From Cricetomys ansorgei (taxonomy: Eukaryota > Chordata > Mammalia > Rodentia > Nesomyidae), in the NCBI GenBank assembly GCA_026225945.1, contig JAMJFZ010003624.1, forward strand, positions 6,734,001-6,798,000: a stretch of DNA of 64,000 nt. Reading direction: 5' to 3'. The notes below the pieces were generated by a model that did not search any database, was not told the origin of the DNA, and saw nothing but the letters and a program-made list of their open reading frames with translations. A program made the position numbers and the translations under genes. Each line of letters opens with the position of its first letter. Within the stretch, counting starts at the first letter, position 1. Positions 11,305-22,674 of this stretch are shown one piece after another.

Positions 11305-11690
11305 ATACAAAAGCTAGGCATGGTGATGATACATGCTTGTATTCCTGCCACTGGGAAAGTAGAGAGGAGACAGAGAATCTCTGGGACTTGCTGGCCAGCC
11401 AATCTAGTCAGCTTGGAGCATTACAGGCCACTGAGAGAACCTGTTTAAAACACCAAGGCGGGGGTGTGAGGGTGAACGGTATCACAATACAATATATGCA
11501 TATATGATAATGCAATAACAATAAAATCCACTATTGTGCTTAATTAATACATATTAATAAATAATATATGCTAACCTAAATTTTAAAAAAAACAGGTAGA
11601 TGCTGATTGAGAAATGATACCAAGGGTTGCCTCTGGCCTCCAAATGCATGTGCACACATGTCCAGACAGCCACCTGAACAAAGAGACACA
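11305..11690 (+). mobile_element. B4 SINE body and tail, forward, interrupted
   Basis: The B1-like body is present from 'aaagctaggcatggtgatg' to 'gagaacctgtttaaaacacc'. The 3' part returns at about 11597 with 'ggtagatgctgattgag' and 'cctctggcctccaaatgc'. Between 11462 and 11596 lies about 135 bp of AT-rich DNA that is not part of B4. Confidence 0.65.
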
Positions 11691-11699
11691 CACATAGAA

Positions 11700-12660
11700 C
11701 TGTGTGTGAGCCCTGCTTGGGCTGAGCCCCACTACTGCACTAGCGTTCTGGAGGTCTCTCAACAGTGGGGTGGCCCCAAACTAGTTACAGGGTTTTGATG
11801 GTCACAAATGGAGATGTAATAATCAGATATCAAGTACATGAGACTGTTTACAGCAATGTATGTATGATATTGTCTTGTCCTTAGAAAAAAATAAGCTCAT
11901 TGTATTAAAAATTATCAGTACAGAACTGCTTTGAAACACATATGAGTAACAGAAATACGTGTTTTCCTTTGTGACTTTATAATAATAATGAAGTAGAACT
12001 TCAAAGAGAGCTGAAAATTCAGAGGTGGGGAGCTCTGAAATTTTCTCGCCAAGCCCCAGAGTTAACTTTATTGCTCTGAAAGAAATGCAAAGCTCCAAAT
12101 CTAAAGACTAGAACTTCAGGGCTCCGGTATCATGTGACTGTTCTTCTTGCCCTCATTTTACTCTGCACTCGATATTTTTTAAGTTAAGTCCTCCTTTTTA
12201 AGGACCCGTGCATATTTTATGAATTGAGCCTAAATGTCTCATCATCACACATCCCAGAGCCTCTCTGCTCAGGAACTGATCGTTAGTGGATTCATTTCGT
12301 ATGCTAGTGGCTGTCAAAAGGCCATTCTGAAGGTGTTACATTGAATTTTGACATTAATTGATGAACACTTAAGCTCATCATAACTCTGCTGAGGTTCGGA
12401 GCTGCAGAAATTAGAAAGATGAATCTCAGGAGATGAATCCATTGAGAAGAAACGTGACTCCGGAGTCATTACTGATGAATGCCTGGGGCTCCATGACAGC
12501 CCCACAGAGCACAGTGAAGGCTTCCAGCTGCCACTGGGCTGAAGGCTCCTGTCAGGAAAAAAAAAAAAAAGAGTTATTCTTCCCCTCAAAAATGAGCTGT
12601 TGGCAGGTAACAATTGGTGGAGGAAGGAGAAGAGATTTTGTTCAGTGGTGTAGCCATTGG
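11700..12660. other. Unassigned sequence
   Basis: No recognised family. It contains an A14 run at 12557-12570. Short frames lack domains. Confidence 0.45.
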
Positions 12661-12669
12661 TAAGGTTCC

Positions 12670-12868
12670 TGTAAAGAACCCCTTACCGGTACTCCCTTAA
12701 AGAGCCCAACAAAATTCACTGGGTTGCCAAAAGAAGCTGACATCAAAATAAAAGGCAAACCATTTAGGAGAGAAAGGGAATCAGCAGAAATGGGAGGATA
12801 CAAGATAATGTGTGTATGAGAGGGATATGACCAAAACTTTATACACAAGTATGAAGATGTCACCATGA
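12670..12868 (+). mobile_element. Old L1 3' UTR fragment, left part
   Basis: It resembles the Lx-type rodent L1 3' UTR: 'cttaaagagcccaacaaaattcac', then a purine-rich stretch, then 'tatgaccaaaactttatacac' and 'gaagatgtcaccatga'. It continues to the right of the B3 insertion at 13102-13140. Confidence 0.65.
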
Positions 12869-13101
12869 GATGCTGGAGAGATGGCTCACAAGTTAAGAGC
12901 ACTTACTGTTCTTACAGAGGATCCAAGTTTAGTTCCCAGGCTCTCGGCTCCAACAACTCACAACTAGCTGTAACTCCAACTCCAGGGATATTTCACATCC
13001 ATTTCTGGCTTCCACAGACACCTGAGGTCACATGCACGTGCCCCAAAACAAACATATATGAGTACACATAATTAAAAATTAAATAATTTTTTAAAGAGAA
13101 T
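12869..13101 (+). mobile_element. B3 SINE, forward, with target-site duplication
   Basis: The pol III head 'tgctggagagatggctcac' is followed by 'taactccaactccagggat' and an A-rich end. An imperfect 16-bp direct repeat flanks it (12853-12868 and 13102-13117, 11 of 16 identical). It is a retroposition into the L1 3' UTR. Confidence 0.85.
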
Positions 13102-13119
13102 AAAAATCTCATAATGAAA

Positions 13120-14225
13120 CCTATTAACAAATGTTAATGAAAATTATTATTATTTTTTATTCTGCATGCGTTAAACGACACTGGCTAAACCAGCAATTCA
13201 ATATCACAGTCCTACATCCTGGCATACAAGAGAGCTAAGTTTACTTTATTCTGTTAACTAGTTAAAGATGCACATCTCCAAGACAGGGGAAAACAATTTA
13301 ACTGGAAACCATAGAGTGTTCTTATTTCTATTACTTCCAAAGGATTTGTAGAAATGGGAACTGTCACTCTTATGATAGCAGACAGGAGTCGGGGTTGTAG
13401 GCTCCCAATGGCTTTGACAAGCCAAGTAAAGACACAGAATTAAGAAACAAATAACAGTTTTCTCAGGCAACAACAGCACCAAATGCTACCAAGTTTTGCT
13501 CAACTATTTGTATTTTAAAGACTTGTTGAACGCTCAGAAAGTTTCCAGGTTTTATTGAGCATTATAAAAGCAAGGAAATTTGTAAAATAATGATTAAGTC
13601 CATTAGTATTCAAAATCCACATCTGAAAACTCAAGTCCAAATTTCCGTGGAATCACATGACAGTCCTGGAACAGACATTGGTCAGCATAGCTGTCAGCTT
13701 TTCTTTCCTTTTCTTCAGGATTCCAAATCCCGTAAGGGAGACTTCTGATGGTTTATGCTTCTTCCTTTTGCTTTCTGATGGTTTATGCTTCTTCCTTTTG
13801 CTTTAACCTACAGAGTTTCAACTGCTCAGAGGGTTTAGAGAAACATGAAGGGTTTGTGAAGACCTTATCTCAATGAAAGCAAGAAAGCAATTAGCTAAGC
13901 TTTTAGCAAACTGACTTCATTAAAATAATTAACAGCTACACCTCCAACTGGCCTGACACAGTATTGGCCTCTATATGCTGTTCTTTCTCAGGACTTCAGC
14001 AAGAGGAAAAGATATAATTATCTAATTTACAAATGAATGAGCTAGGGCTTGAAAACGTCCCTTGAATTTTCAAAGTCGTTTAGCTAATCAATTGTTACAC
14101 AGGTTTCCATCCCAGGAACTCAACACTCTTGTCCATATGCTATCTATATCTTTTAGCTGGCTTACTCACCAAGGATGTGGGGTGAGCCCTTCCAGTTGAA
14201 GGCAGAAATTGTTTCCATGAAAGGT
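13120..14225. other. Unassigned sequence
   Basis: No transposon was recognised apart from the last bases of the L1 fragment. It includes a perfect 30-bp tandem duplication, listed separately. Confidence 0.5.
13743..13802. repeat. Perfect 30-bp tandem duplication
   Basis: Two identical adjacent copies (13743-13772 and 13773-13802), each starting 'ttctgatggtttatgc'. With no mismatch it is probably recent, or an assembly artefact. Confidence 0.97.
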
Positions 14226-14230
14226 CAGTG

Positions 14231-14595
14231 TTGGGGTTAGAATGTGCAATGTTCTCCTTGGCTCACATGTATGAACACCTGGAACCCAGCTGGTGGTACT
14301 CTTGTAAAACCTCTAGGAAGGAAAGCCTCCCTTGAGGAAGTGGGGGGCTGGAGGCAGGCCATGAGGCTTTTGTGCCTGGACCCCACTTCAGTTTCACTTC
14401 CTTCTTCCCAAGTGTAGATAGACTGTGACCAGTCAGCCTTCTGCTCCTGCCCTTGTGCTTTCCCCACTGTTATGTCTTCTCTCTCATGGTGGACTATACC
14501 TCTCTGGAGCTGTGCACCAAAATAAACCCTTTCTCTCTTCATTTATGATTACCAGGATATTTTATCACACAACAATAAAAAAGTAACTACCATGC
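14231..14595 (-). repeat. Shared-terminus rodent repeat, reverse
   Basis: Homologous along its length to 5515-5880 ('gtgaccagtcagccttctgc', 'accaaaataaaccctttctc'). It ends 'tatcacacaacaataaaa', the reverse complement of the superfamily start. It stands head-to-head with the forward copy at 14965. Confidence 0.75.
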
Positions 14596-14964
14596 CACCA
14601 GGGTTCCAAATAGCCAACTGACTTAGAAGGATCCGTATCTAAGATTTAATGGAAGTTTGAGGGCGAGTGGATTCTTACACATTGCGATGGTATCACTGGC
14701 AATTGTAGTAATCTAGGTCATGGAACTGTCAAAAGAATGTGAATATTGCATTTCATCTGCCCCTTAAAGTCACTAAATTTGGCATCTGAGTAAGTAGATT
14801 CTGTTTTCTCATTCTAGTGGGCAAGTTGTATTCCTGTGGGTTTGCTCAGAGCTTTCTGTTCCTTTGAAAATATTTTCCTTTTCATAAAAATATGAGCTAA
14901 CTCAAAAGTATCTTATTGACGGAACCCATTCAAAGGTCGGAGACCTTGAGAGTCAAAGCGTTTT

Positions 14965-15335
14965 AACCGCTTTTCTGACTGCTGTGACTGGACACTTGAC
15001 AAAAGTGACTTAAAGAAGAAAGGGTTTATCATGGCCCTAGTTTGAGGGAACTGTCCATCATGGGAGGGATAGCCCGGCTGCAGGGGCTGTGAGGCATCAA
15101 AGCACTCACACTCAGGAAGCAGTGAGACATGAATGCTGGTGCTCAGCTTGCTTTCTCACTTTTATTCAGTCGAGGACCTCAGCCCATGGGATGGTGGTGG
15201 CGACATTAGAGTGGATCTTCCCACGTGAAGTGGGAAGTGAGGGAATCTGGGAACTTCTCGCAGACATGTCCAGATGTTACCTACAAAGTTATTCTTAACC
15301 CAGTTGAGATAGCAATTAGAGTTAACAACGACAGC
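14965..15335 (+). repeat. Shared-terminus rodent repeat, forward
   Basis: It begins 'ctgctgtgactggacacttgac' and 'aaagggtttatcatgg', then 'atgaatgctggtgctcagc', 'ccatgggatggtggtgg' and 'cagacatgtccag'. The body differs from the 22258 and 39335 types. It is related to the copies at 27170 and 34412-34722. Confidence 0.7.
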
Positions 15336-15339
15336 AAAT

Positions 15340-16040
15340 CTCAAAAGGCATGCACTGAGAAAGAGTCTAAAGTTGCCCAAATATCCCTGGGTCTCAAGTA
15401 GTGTCTCTGCACTAACATGTGTCCCAGCTGACATTCAATCTGCAAGATCTTCTGTGATTTACATACATTTGGCATTACCTCAAAGGTGACCGAGCTTCTA
15501 CAGGAAATGGTGCTACTCATCCTTCACTACTGCACATTTTATAATTTCCAGTGAGTTATGGCTGAAAAACCCATAGATTCCAGGCTTATTTACTATAATA
15601 AGTTCTTGACAGGTCAAGTGTCTCTTGCTAAAACCATACCTTGTAATTAATTTTTGGGCCGCTAAATGTCACTAGCTTGTTTACCAGATGTTTTACCTTT
15701 GGCACGTTTTCTAGGGGAACTGATTAGGTCATCTTTTCTCTTTCCAGGCTTTCTTCCATCAAAGAATGAATGCAGGTTTAATTGCCGCTAACCTTCCTCT
15801 TATCAGATGTATAATCTGTGACGTGCCAGAAAGGACAGAACAAGAGGAAGTAGAATTCTCTTGTCATTATTAAGCACGACAACAGTACTAGATACTACTA
15901 CAAAAGTACACAGAATGAATGATACTTTGTATGTTCTCTCATTGATTTCTATTCGGGTTACACTTACCTCTCAGAATGGCTGTCGCCTTGAAAATTGTTT
16001 ATGATTCTGAAAAATACATCTAGACTATAGTTCCTTTTAA
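15340..16040. other. Unassigned sequence
   Basis: AT-rich. No repeat or gene was recognised. Confidence 0.5.
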
Positions 16041-16044
16041 AACT

Positions 16045-16128
16045 TTTTAGTGGTGGCAGTAGGGATAGAATCTAGCCGTTGTGCAAGCTAAGCACACGCG
16101 TTATCACCGAGCTACACCAACCCCTAAA
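16045..16128 (-). mobile_element. ID SINE, reverse
   Basis: 'gatagaatctagccgttgtgc', 'cacacgcgttatcaccgagc' and 'accaacccc' are the reverse complement of an ID element with its tRNA-derived head. Substitutions show it is an old copy, not a tRNA gene. Confidence 0.75.
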
Positions 16129-16574
16129 ACATTTCCACATTCCTAAACAACCTCCTTCAACATTTTTAGTATTTCCATTGTATATGCCACTGGCATATAC
16201 AGCAACTCAAGTGTACTTGGGTTGTTTCATGGCCATGTTTCTCTCAGGAAATTCTAAGTCTCCCCCATCTCCCAGTGAGCTATTTGGATAGCAGACCTGA
16301 GGCTGTTCTCCCCATGTCCCCATGTTTAACTTGTGTTTTAAATTTTCATTCATCAGTTAAAAGCCATGTCAGCCTATATCTCTGACTGCTGGATCTTTTC
16401 ACTTTGGCCAATTTGGAAGAACAAAAAGCATTTGTTTGCTACTTTATCACAATCCAGACTAAGTCATAAATGTGCGAATGCTCTTCTAGGAATGTGTTCT
16501 TTAATATACTAATATTTTACATATATATTACTCCTCCCATATTTTTACTTATAATTTAAATGATTATTAGATTT

Positions 16575-16722
16575 GGGATTTTAAGACAGGGTCTTGGGTA
16601 GCCTGCATTGGCCTCATCCTCACTTGGTAGCTGAGACTGCCCTTGCTTGGATTTCTGATCTTCTTGCTGCCACCTCCCAAGTGTGAGGCTTACAGTTGTG
16701 CAGGTGTAAGCCACCATCAGCT
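16575..16722 (-). mobile_element. B1 SINE, reverse
   Basis: 'agacagggtcttgggtagc', 'tgccacctcccaagtgtgag' and 'gtgtaagccaccatcagct' match a reverse B1 (7SL-derived). Diverged. Confidence 0.7.
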
Positions 16723-16914
16723 GCTGCATATACCTTATAATGGCAAATACTGAACTCTTTCAAAAAGTATGCGTTTTTTCTCTAAGGAGTTAAATATTTT
16801 TCCCTAAATAGAAATAAGATAGAAAATTTTGTATTCCTCTTTGGTTCTTTTTTAATTTTGTGTTTTACACTTAATTCTCTTTCAAACAGCATTTTCTCCA
16901 ACTTTATTTTTTCA

Positions 16915-17030
16915 TCACTCTTGGGCTTTGCAAGTATCTCTGGCTGGCTTCAAGCTAGTTACGTAACTGAGGTTGAACTTGAACTGCAAATCCATCTGCA
17001 TCTACATCTCAAGTGCTACTACATGTGACC
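16915..17030 (-). mobile_element. B1-like SINE, reverse, degenerate
   Basis: 'ctggctggcttcaagctag', 'ttgaacttgaactgcaaatcc' and 'cacatgtgacc'-like ends fit an old B1 or RSINE read in reverse. Weak match. Confidence 0.4.
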
Positions 17031-17306
17031 AAAGCAAATCAAAAAGTAAATCTTGAAAAATAAGAATAGATATAATAGATCAAATAGAAAGATATTGTGA
17101 TCCCACTCAATGATAACAGGAAATAAAAATGCAATCCCAAGTGTCATCAGACAGTACCTTTCCTGTATATAAATACAAATTTAAGTGAATGAACACTTTG
17201 TACAATATGCTACAATTCATTTTAATTCACAAAACATTATGAGGTTTTATCTTAAAAACTGTTTTGTATTTCGTCATATGAATACATCAAATGTGAATAT
17301 TTCTTG

Positions 17307-17346
17307 CTAATTTAAGGACTTAATTTTCACTAATTTAAGGACTTAA
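17307..17346. repeat. 17-bp direct repeat
   Basis: 'ctaatttaaggacttaa' occurs at 17307-17323 and again at 17330-17346, with a 6-bp gap. A small duplication in AT-rich DNA. Confidence 0.9.
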
Positions 17347-17584
17347 ATTTGGTTTTAACATTTGGCTACTGCAAGTAACAATATGATGTGGCCCATCTTA
17401 CATAGCTCTGAACACATCAATAAGTATTTCCAAATACTAATTTGAAATGCTGTGCTCATTATTTCTTCCAGATATTAATTTTCCTTTAGAAATGTTGAAT
17501 CAACTTACATGTTCCAGAACCCATTTTATGACATTCTTTACAGCGTAGATAGTCTGGGATTTTTTTAAATCACTACTTTACTCT

Positions 17585-17785
17585 ATGTGTGTGGGTGTTT
17601 TGCCTACATATATTTATGTGTACTACCATGCCTGATACCCAAAAAGTTCAGAAAAAGCCTTCAGATGATGCCCCGAAATTGGAGTTACAGACAGTTGCAA
17701 GTCACTGTGCGAGCTCTGGGAATAAAACCTTGATCCTCAAAAAGAATAATCGGTGCTTTAAGCATTGAGCCATCTCTCCAGCCCC
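17585..17785 (-). mobile_element. B3 SINE, reverse
   Basis: It starts 'gtgtgggtgttttgcctac', passes 'ggagttacagacagttgc', and ends 'gagccatctctccagcccc', the complete reverse B3 pattern. Confidence 0.85.
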
Positions 17786-17789
17786 TCGA

Positions 17790-18930
17790 TACTTTATTTT
17801 TAATCTTAAAGATATTATAACCCATTTATAAGCCAAAAATTTTCCTCTAAATATTTTGCTATAGAAATTTGTCATTTTTCGATAGCATGTTTGTTGAGAA
17901 ACATGTTTTATAAATTACCAGTTTGTATATTCTATTATTTTTAAATCCAAATGGTTCTTCATTGTGAGTGTGCTGAGCCTTTTGAAGCCAAACTCGTAGA
18001 GTGCATTAGAGACACTTTAAGTCAATTCCTCACTTTATCCTTTATCTTTTAGTTTCATGTTTAAAAACATACAAAAATAATTATGTAGCATGTTTGTCAC
18101 TCTCTTTTTATAACTAATTTATTTTATTACTATTGTACTATGCAGAAAGATATTCTCCTCTCCAACATAAAATGCCTTTCCCTTGTCTCTACATCCTTCC
18201 AGCAATTCCCCTTGCCTGGAGGAGAACAGAATGACAACTTCGGCTCCTCTGGCTTCTCCTGTCTGCAAAGCAATCTGATGTCTTGGTCTTACCATCTTGT
18301 TTCTAGGGTTGTCACAAAGAACCCGGAGCTAAAATAACAGCTAAGTGGGTGGTTCATGTTACAATTATGAACTTTGGAATCATGGTTGCCATGGAGAAGA
18401 TCCATCTTTTTCTTGGTTTACTGAAAACCATGAAGCTGCTTTTGTGTAGTCTTACACTGGAAAGATGAGAAAGAATTTCTTTTTCATGTGTTATCTCCAG
18501 GGATCCACCATAAATCCCTGGAGTAGGTATATAGTTGTGTCATGTCACTAGAGAGCTCACTACAGGGAAAGAAAGACGGAGTACTGAGCAAGTTCTGGCT
18601 CACAGGTTATATCAGTATTTTTGGTGTGCATCATGAGGTCTGAGGCCCAAGTTTTTATTGATTAATGCTCCTCAGCAAACAATGAAAAGAGCACAACTTG
18701 ACCATTTACTGTGTCCCTGGTGTTGCCTATACCATGCTTAAAGACCAAATTTTACGTACTATCACATAAAAATTTTGGGAACTGTTGTAAGAATCTTGAA
18801 GGTCAAATGTGGACCTTGCCAGCCTTCTCTAATTGATAACTCCTGCTACAGTCCCCTAGCAGCTAGGTGTTCAAGGCTTGGTCTCTGGTCTGCAGTCATG
18901 CTGAGAGGTATAGAACCTCTAAGAGGTAAA
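17790..18930. other. Unassigned AT-rich sequence
   Basis: No transposon was recognised. A 65-codon plus-strand frame (18140-18337) has no domain. Confidence 0.5.
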
Positions 18931-18934
18931 GCCA

Positions 18935-19110
18935 ATGGCTGGAGAGATGCCTCAACAATCATGAGTACATGCTCTACTTGTAGAGGATCTGAGTATGGCT
19001 CCTGGCTCCCATGATAGGTGGTTCACAACCATGTGTAACTACAGCTCAAGAGGGATCTGACAACTCTGGCCTCTGCACTTGCAGGAAAGTACACAAAGAC
19101 AAACAAAATA
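18935..19110 (+). mobile_element. B3 SINE, forward
   Basis: 'tggctggagagatgcctcaac', 'ggctcctggctcccatgat', 'ggttcacaaccatgtgtaac', then 'ctctggcctctgcacttgc'. The A-rich end runs straight into a (ATG)n array, so the array probably grew from the SINE tail. Confidence 0.8.

Positions 19111-19157
<47 letters not shown>
19111..19157. repeat. (ATG)n trinucleotide array 1
   Basis: About 15 units. On the minus strand it encodes a run of His or Ile codons, which is an artefact. Confidence 0.98.
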
Positions 19158-19499
19158 AGTGATGATTGTGGCAGAAGTTTATTTTAGTTATATATAAAAT
19201 AATTGTTTTATGTGCTGTTGGATGAGGTGCTGTCTGGGTCATTTTGTATTATTTGAAGGTTTTGGATTTCTGTAGGGGTTGTTTAATTTCTAATGACCTG
19301 CATGTGCTATCAGTAGAATATCTGAGGAGTTCTGAAAAAAATAAAAAACACCTGAACTCAGATGCTTAAGGTTCCACTGTTAGTATGATACTTGCCATGA
19401 TGGTGGTTCCCTCTGGTGAGGTCTGGCAGGGTGTGCGTCATGAAAATGCCTCCTTGTCTTCTTGGCTGAGCCACCACAGCAGCAGAGCATACTACTATA

Positions 19500-19500
<1 letters not shown>

Positions 19501-19544
<44 letters not shown>

Positions 19545-19546
19545 AA
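19501..19546. repeat. (ATG)n trinucleotide array 2
   Basis: About 14 units plus an 'ataatgat' end. It has the same motif and register as the array 390 bp to the left, but its flank is not a recognisable SINE. Confidence 0.97.
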
Positions 19547-19797
19547 TGATATAATCTTTAAAAGAAAAAAGGAGTAGAGACAAGGAGAGGAAGATAAGTC
19601 TCCCAAAATGTGGTCTTAAAGAGAATATTAGAGTCTCACCCTTCCCCTCCCTCTTTTCCTTCCCAGTGGCCATAAGACAAGCATCTTCACTCCATTTCAC
19701 TCTCTGTCATGATGGACCACTTTACCACAGACTCCAAAATGACATAACCCACTAACCATGGGCCAAAATCCCTGAGTTATGAGTCAAAGTTATGAGT

Positions 19798-19858
19798 CCT
19801 CCTCCTCCTCCTCCTCCTCCTCCTCCTCCTCCTCCTCCTCCTCCTCCTCCTCCTCCTC
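19798..19858. repeat. (CCT)n trinucleotide array
   Basis: About 20 uninterrupted units of pure pyrimidine, followed by a CT-rich end (tctttctctttc). Confidence 0.98.
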
Positions 19859-19864
19859 TTTCTC

Positions 19865-20765
19865 TTTCTATGTTACTTCAGGCACTCTGTCACAGTGACT
19901 GGTGTGGCTTCTGTGCACTTACATTACACCATAGCAAACACTGTCACTGGGAGCCCTGGTCATAGGATAGAAACTATGATAGCCCTTGCCACAGCTAAAT
20001 CTTACAGTGTGTGATCTCACTTTCTGAAACACTAGGACTCCAACTCCTACTCCCCCAACCGACTTCATTCCTCTCTTTCGTCTTGCTTTTGATTTATTCC
20101 AGAAATATTATTATGACTTCCGTTCATCATCTCAGAAAGCCTCATTTGTGTAAATTTTTGGTCTCCTGATCTCTTCTCAGTAACATATCTCATGTCTAAT
20201 TAGTTGGAATATTGCAATTGTGGATGATAGTCTGGCTCAGACTAATTATGACTGTTAATGCAAGATAATGATAGAGTGGTAATAAAAAGACCGCATCATT
20301 TCATATCTGCAGTTTACTATAAGCTCCTCTGGCTCTCAAAGAGGATCATGTTTTCATTGCTCCTCCCTGTGACTAAAACAAATGTCAGAAATCACATTTC
20401 AGTACTCCATTAATATATCTCTGCCCAGCTGGCTGCGTGGGTTTTCAGATTGCAAATCTAATCTTCTCTGCAAGCTTTCCTACCTAATTCTTGGCTTTAT
20501 CCCCAGATTAAAAACTGAATGTTATTTTAGTGTCTAATTTCAGGACAGGCCAACAGTAATGTGAAATACAATGTTTTTCTTAGTCGGGACTTCACAGGCC
20601 ATGGGTCTCTGATATATTTTATAGTAAGTTAGATAGGAGATTTTGCTTATTAAAATTTTTCTGATGTTCTAAGATATTTTCAAGACTCATGGATAGGTAA
20701 ATAGCTTAGCTACGTTATAAGATGCAAAAGATTGGAATTTCTTTTTGCTGATGTTGTTTCATTTA
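19865..20765. other. Repeat-free stretch, ATTA-rich, possible conserved non-coding DNA
   Basis: No transposon was recognised. From 20190 to 20560 there are many ATTA/TAAT cores ('gtctaattagttgg', 'cagactaattatgactg', 'ccattaatatatc', 'ccagattaaaaac'). Such clusters are typical of developmental enhancers but are also expected by chance in AT-rich DNA. No coding signal. Confidence 0.3.
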
Positions 20766-20767
20766 TA

Positions 20768-21038
20768 ATTTGTGTATGTGTGAGTACTTGGTATTGTGTG
20801 CATGTGTGTGAAGGCCAGAAATCAATGTTTTCTTCTACCTTGGGTTTGTATTTGGTTCTTGGTTTTTGTTTTATTTGTGACAAGATCTCTCGCTGAACTT
20901 AGAGCTTACAAATGGCTAGATTAGCTGGACAGCGAGCTCTGGAAATCTGTGTCTGCTCCCCCAGCACTGAGAAACAAATTCAGATTATCATGCTTGCACA
21001 ACAGACATGTTAGTGAGGGAGCCATCTTCTTAGCCTCA
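20768..21038 (-). mobile_element. B4 SINE, reverse
   Basis: A GT-rich start, 'aaggccagaaatcaatg', 'tgacaagatctctcgctgaac', 'ctgctcccccagcactgag', then 'ggagccatcttcttagcc'. Complete but diverged. Confidence 0.8.
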
Positions 21039-21039
21039 T

Positions 21040-21520
21040 AAATGGGAGTTCGTTGGCATTAAACTTTAAAATGCAAAGATCAACAAAACAATATCATTAA
21101 AGTCTCTAAAACCAGAAACAATGTGAATAAGATGGTCAAGTTGTCCGGAAAACACTCAACTGTAGTCAAGAGTCTGCTCCAGAAGAAGCTGATTAAAGAG
21201 CAATGAAGGTTGCTGTCCACCACAGATTACACCCACACTACAAAATAAACTTAGCATATACTTTTCATTTCTTACATGATATGCAAATGGAAAAGAATGC
21301 CAAGGTTTAAAATAGTCTGTTGTTATGGTTTCTTATGAGAAATAAAGACTGAGAAATGAGAACTGAATTTAGCAAACTAAAAACAGAAAACCACCAAGAC
21401 TTTAAATAAGTGAGATCCAGGCCCCGCTGCCACACGCCACTCATGTAGCTCTGGAAGAAGAAAATGCAGGGATCCTAAGAATGTAGTGTAAAGGATGATG
21501 AAGTTACACCCTGGGGACTA
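21040..21520. other. Unassigned sequence
   Basis: No repeat or gene was recognised. Confidence 0.5.
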
Positions 21521-21524
21521 AGAA

Positions 21525-21853
21525 CACGTCTCCATGAGTAAAAGTACTTGCTGTGCCAGTATGAGAAACTGAGTCTGAATCCCAGCACCTAGGTAAAAAT
21601 CTGGGCACAACCTCAAATACCCTGTAATCCCAGCATTGGGAGACAGAGAAACAGGTGGCCCTTGCAGCTCACTGGCCAGCCGGTCTAACCGGAATGGCAA
21701 ACATCCAACTCAGTGAGACACCCTGCCTCTGAATTAAGGTAGAAAATAACAAAGTAGGAGACCCAACATCCTGCTCTGGCCTCTGTATTTGTGTAGCATG
21801 GGCACACATATCTGTACACACGTACACGCACACACACACATACACACACACAG
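21525..21853 (+). mobile_element. B4 SINE, forward, with CA tail
   Basis: The head has 'gagtctgaatcccagcacc'. The body has 'cctgtaatcccagcattgg' and 'actggccagccggtctaac'. The end has 'ctctggcctctgtatttg' followed by a CA-rich tail (21815-21852). Confidence 0.85.
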
Positions 21854-21859
21854 CAGTAG

Positions 21860-22250
21860 AAAGGAACCTACAATGAAGCAGGATGTCATAAGTTTTGAAT
21901 CTCAGAATTCAAGAGTCTGGGTTAATGCCTGCCTGGGCTTACACCCTGAGACTCTGTCTCAAATAAGTAAATAAATAGGTGAATTATTAAATGAAACCCT
22001 ATTATGTGTCCCCATATAATTTAAAGACAAGTACACTTTCCTCCTTCTCCTAATTCTAAATCCAGGCCTGTGACTCTCGCTCGGAACTCCAAACCTAACT
22101 CTAATCATAGGCTGAAAAAGAAAAGATAAAAGAATTTGTCAAGATACAGTTCACCATAGTGCTCTCCCTTGATAGGTAATCCCAGGAACAAGCCAACTTG
22201 TTGGATGACTTGCCTAGTGGTCCTTGAGAACTTACCACCACTTGCTAACT
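21860..22250. other. Unassigned sequence with a possible SINE end
   Basis: 'tgcctgcctgggcttac' and 'gagactctgtctcaaataag' (21925-21966) resemble the 3' end of a B1- or MIR-like SINE, but too little remains to name it. The rest is unassigned. Confidence 0.35.
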
Positions 22251-22257
22251 AAGCGCT

Positions 22258-22662
22258 GTGTCTTTGCTACTGCTCCGTTGCCATGACAAAACGCCATGAC
22301 CAAGGCAACTTTTAGAAGAAGCATTTAATAGGGGGCTTGCTGATTGTTTCAGAGGGTTAGTGCATTATCATCATGGAAGGGAGCATGGTGTCCAGTGGGT
22401 AGGCATGGCACTGGAGCAGTAGCTGAGAGCTCATATCTGGCCTGAAATTTGCAGACAGAGAAAGAGTGTGTGTGTGAGAGACTGGACCTGACATGGCCTT
22501 TTGAAACCCCGAAGTCCACCCCCAGTGTCACACCTTCTCCAACAAGACCACACTTACTCCAATAAGGCCATATCTCCTAATCCTTCCCAAATAATTCCAC
22601 TAACGTGGGACTAACCATTAAAATATATGAGCATATGGGGGTCATTCCCATTCAAACCACCA
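22258..22662 (+). repeat. Shared-terminus rodent repeat, forward, complete
   Basis: The start is 'ttgccatgacaaaacgcc', then 'gcatttaatagggggcttgc' and 'ttatcatcatggaagggag'. The middle has 'ggagcagtagctgagagc'. The end is 'ccattcaaaccaccac'. About 405 bp. It is the best-preserved copy of the type that is split at 39335-40057. The name in repeat libraries is not certain to me. Confidence 0.75.
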
Positions 22663-22674
22663 CACTCTTTGTCT

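Noticed and set aside
19039..19700. Poly-His, poly-Ser and poly-Ile frames
   Set aside because: Produced by (ATG)n arrays only.
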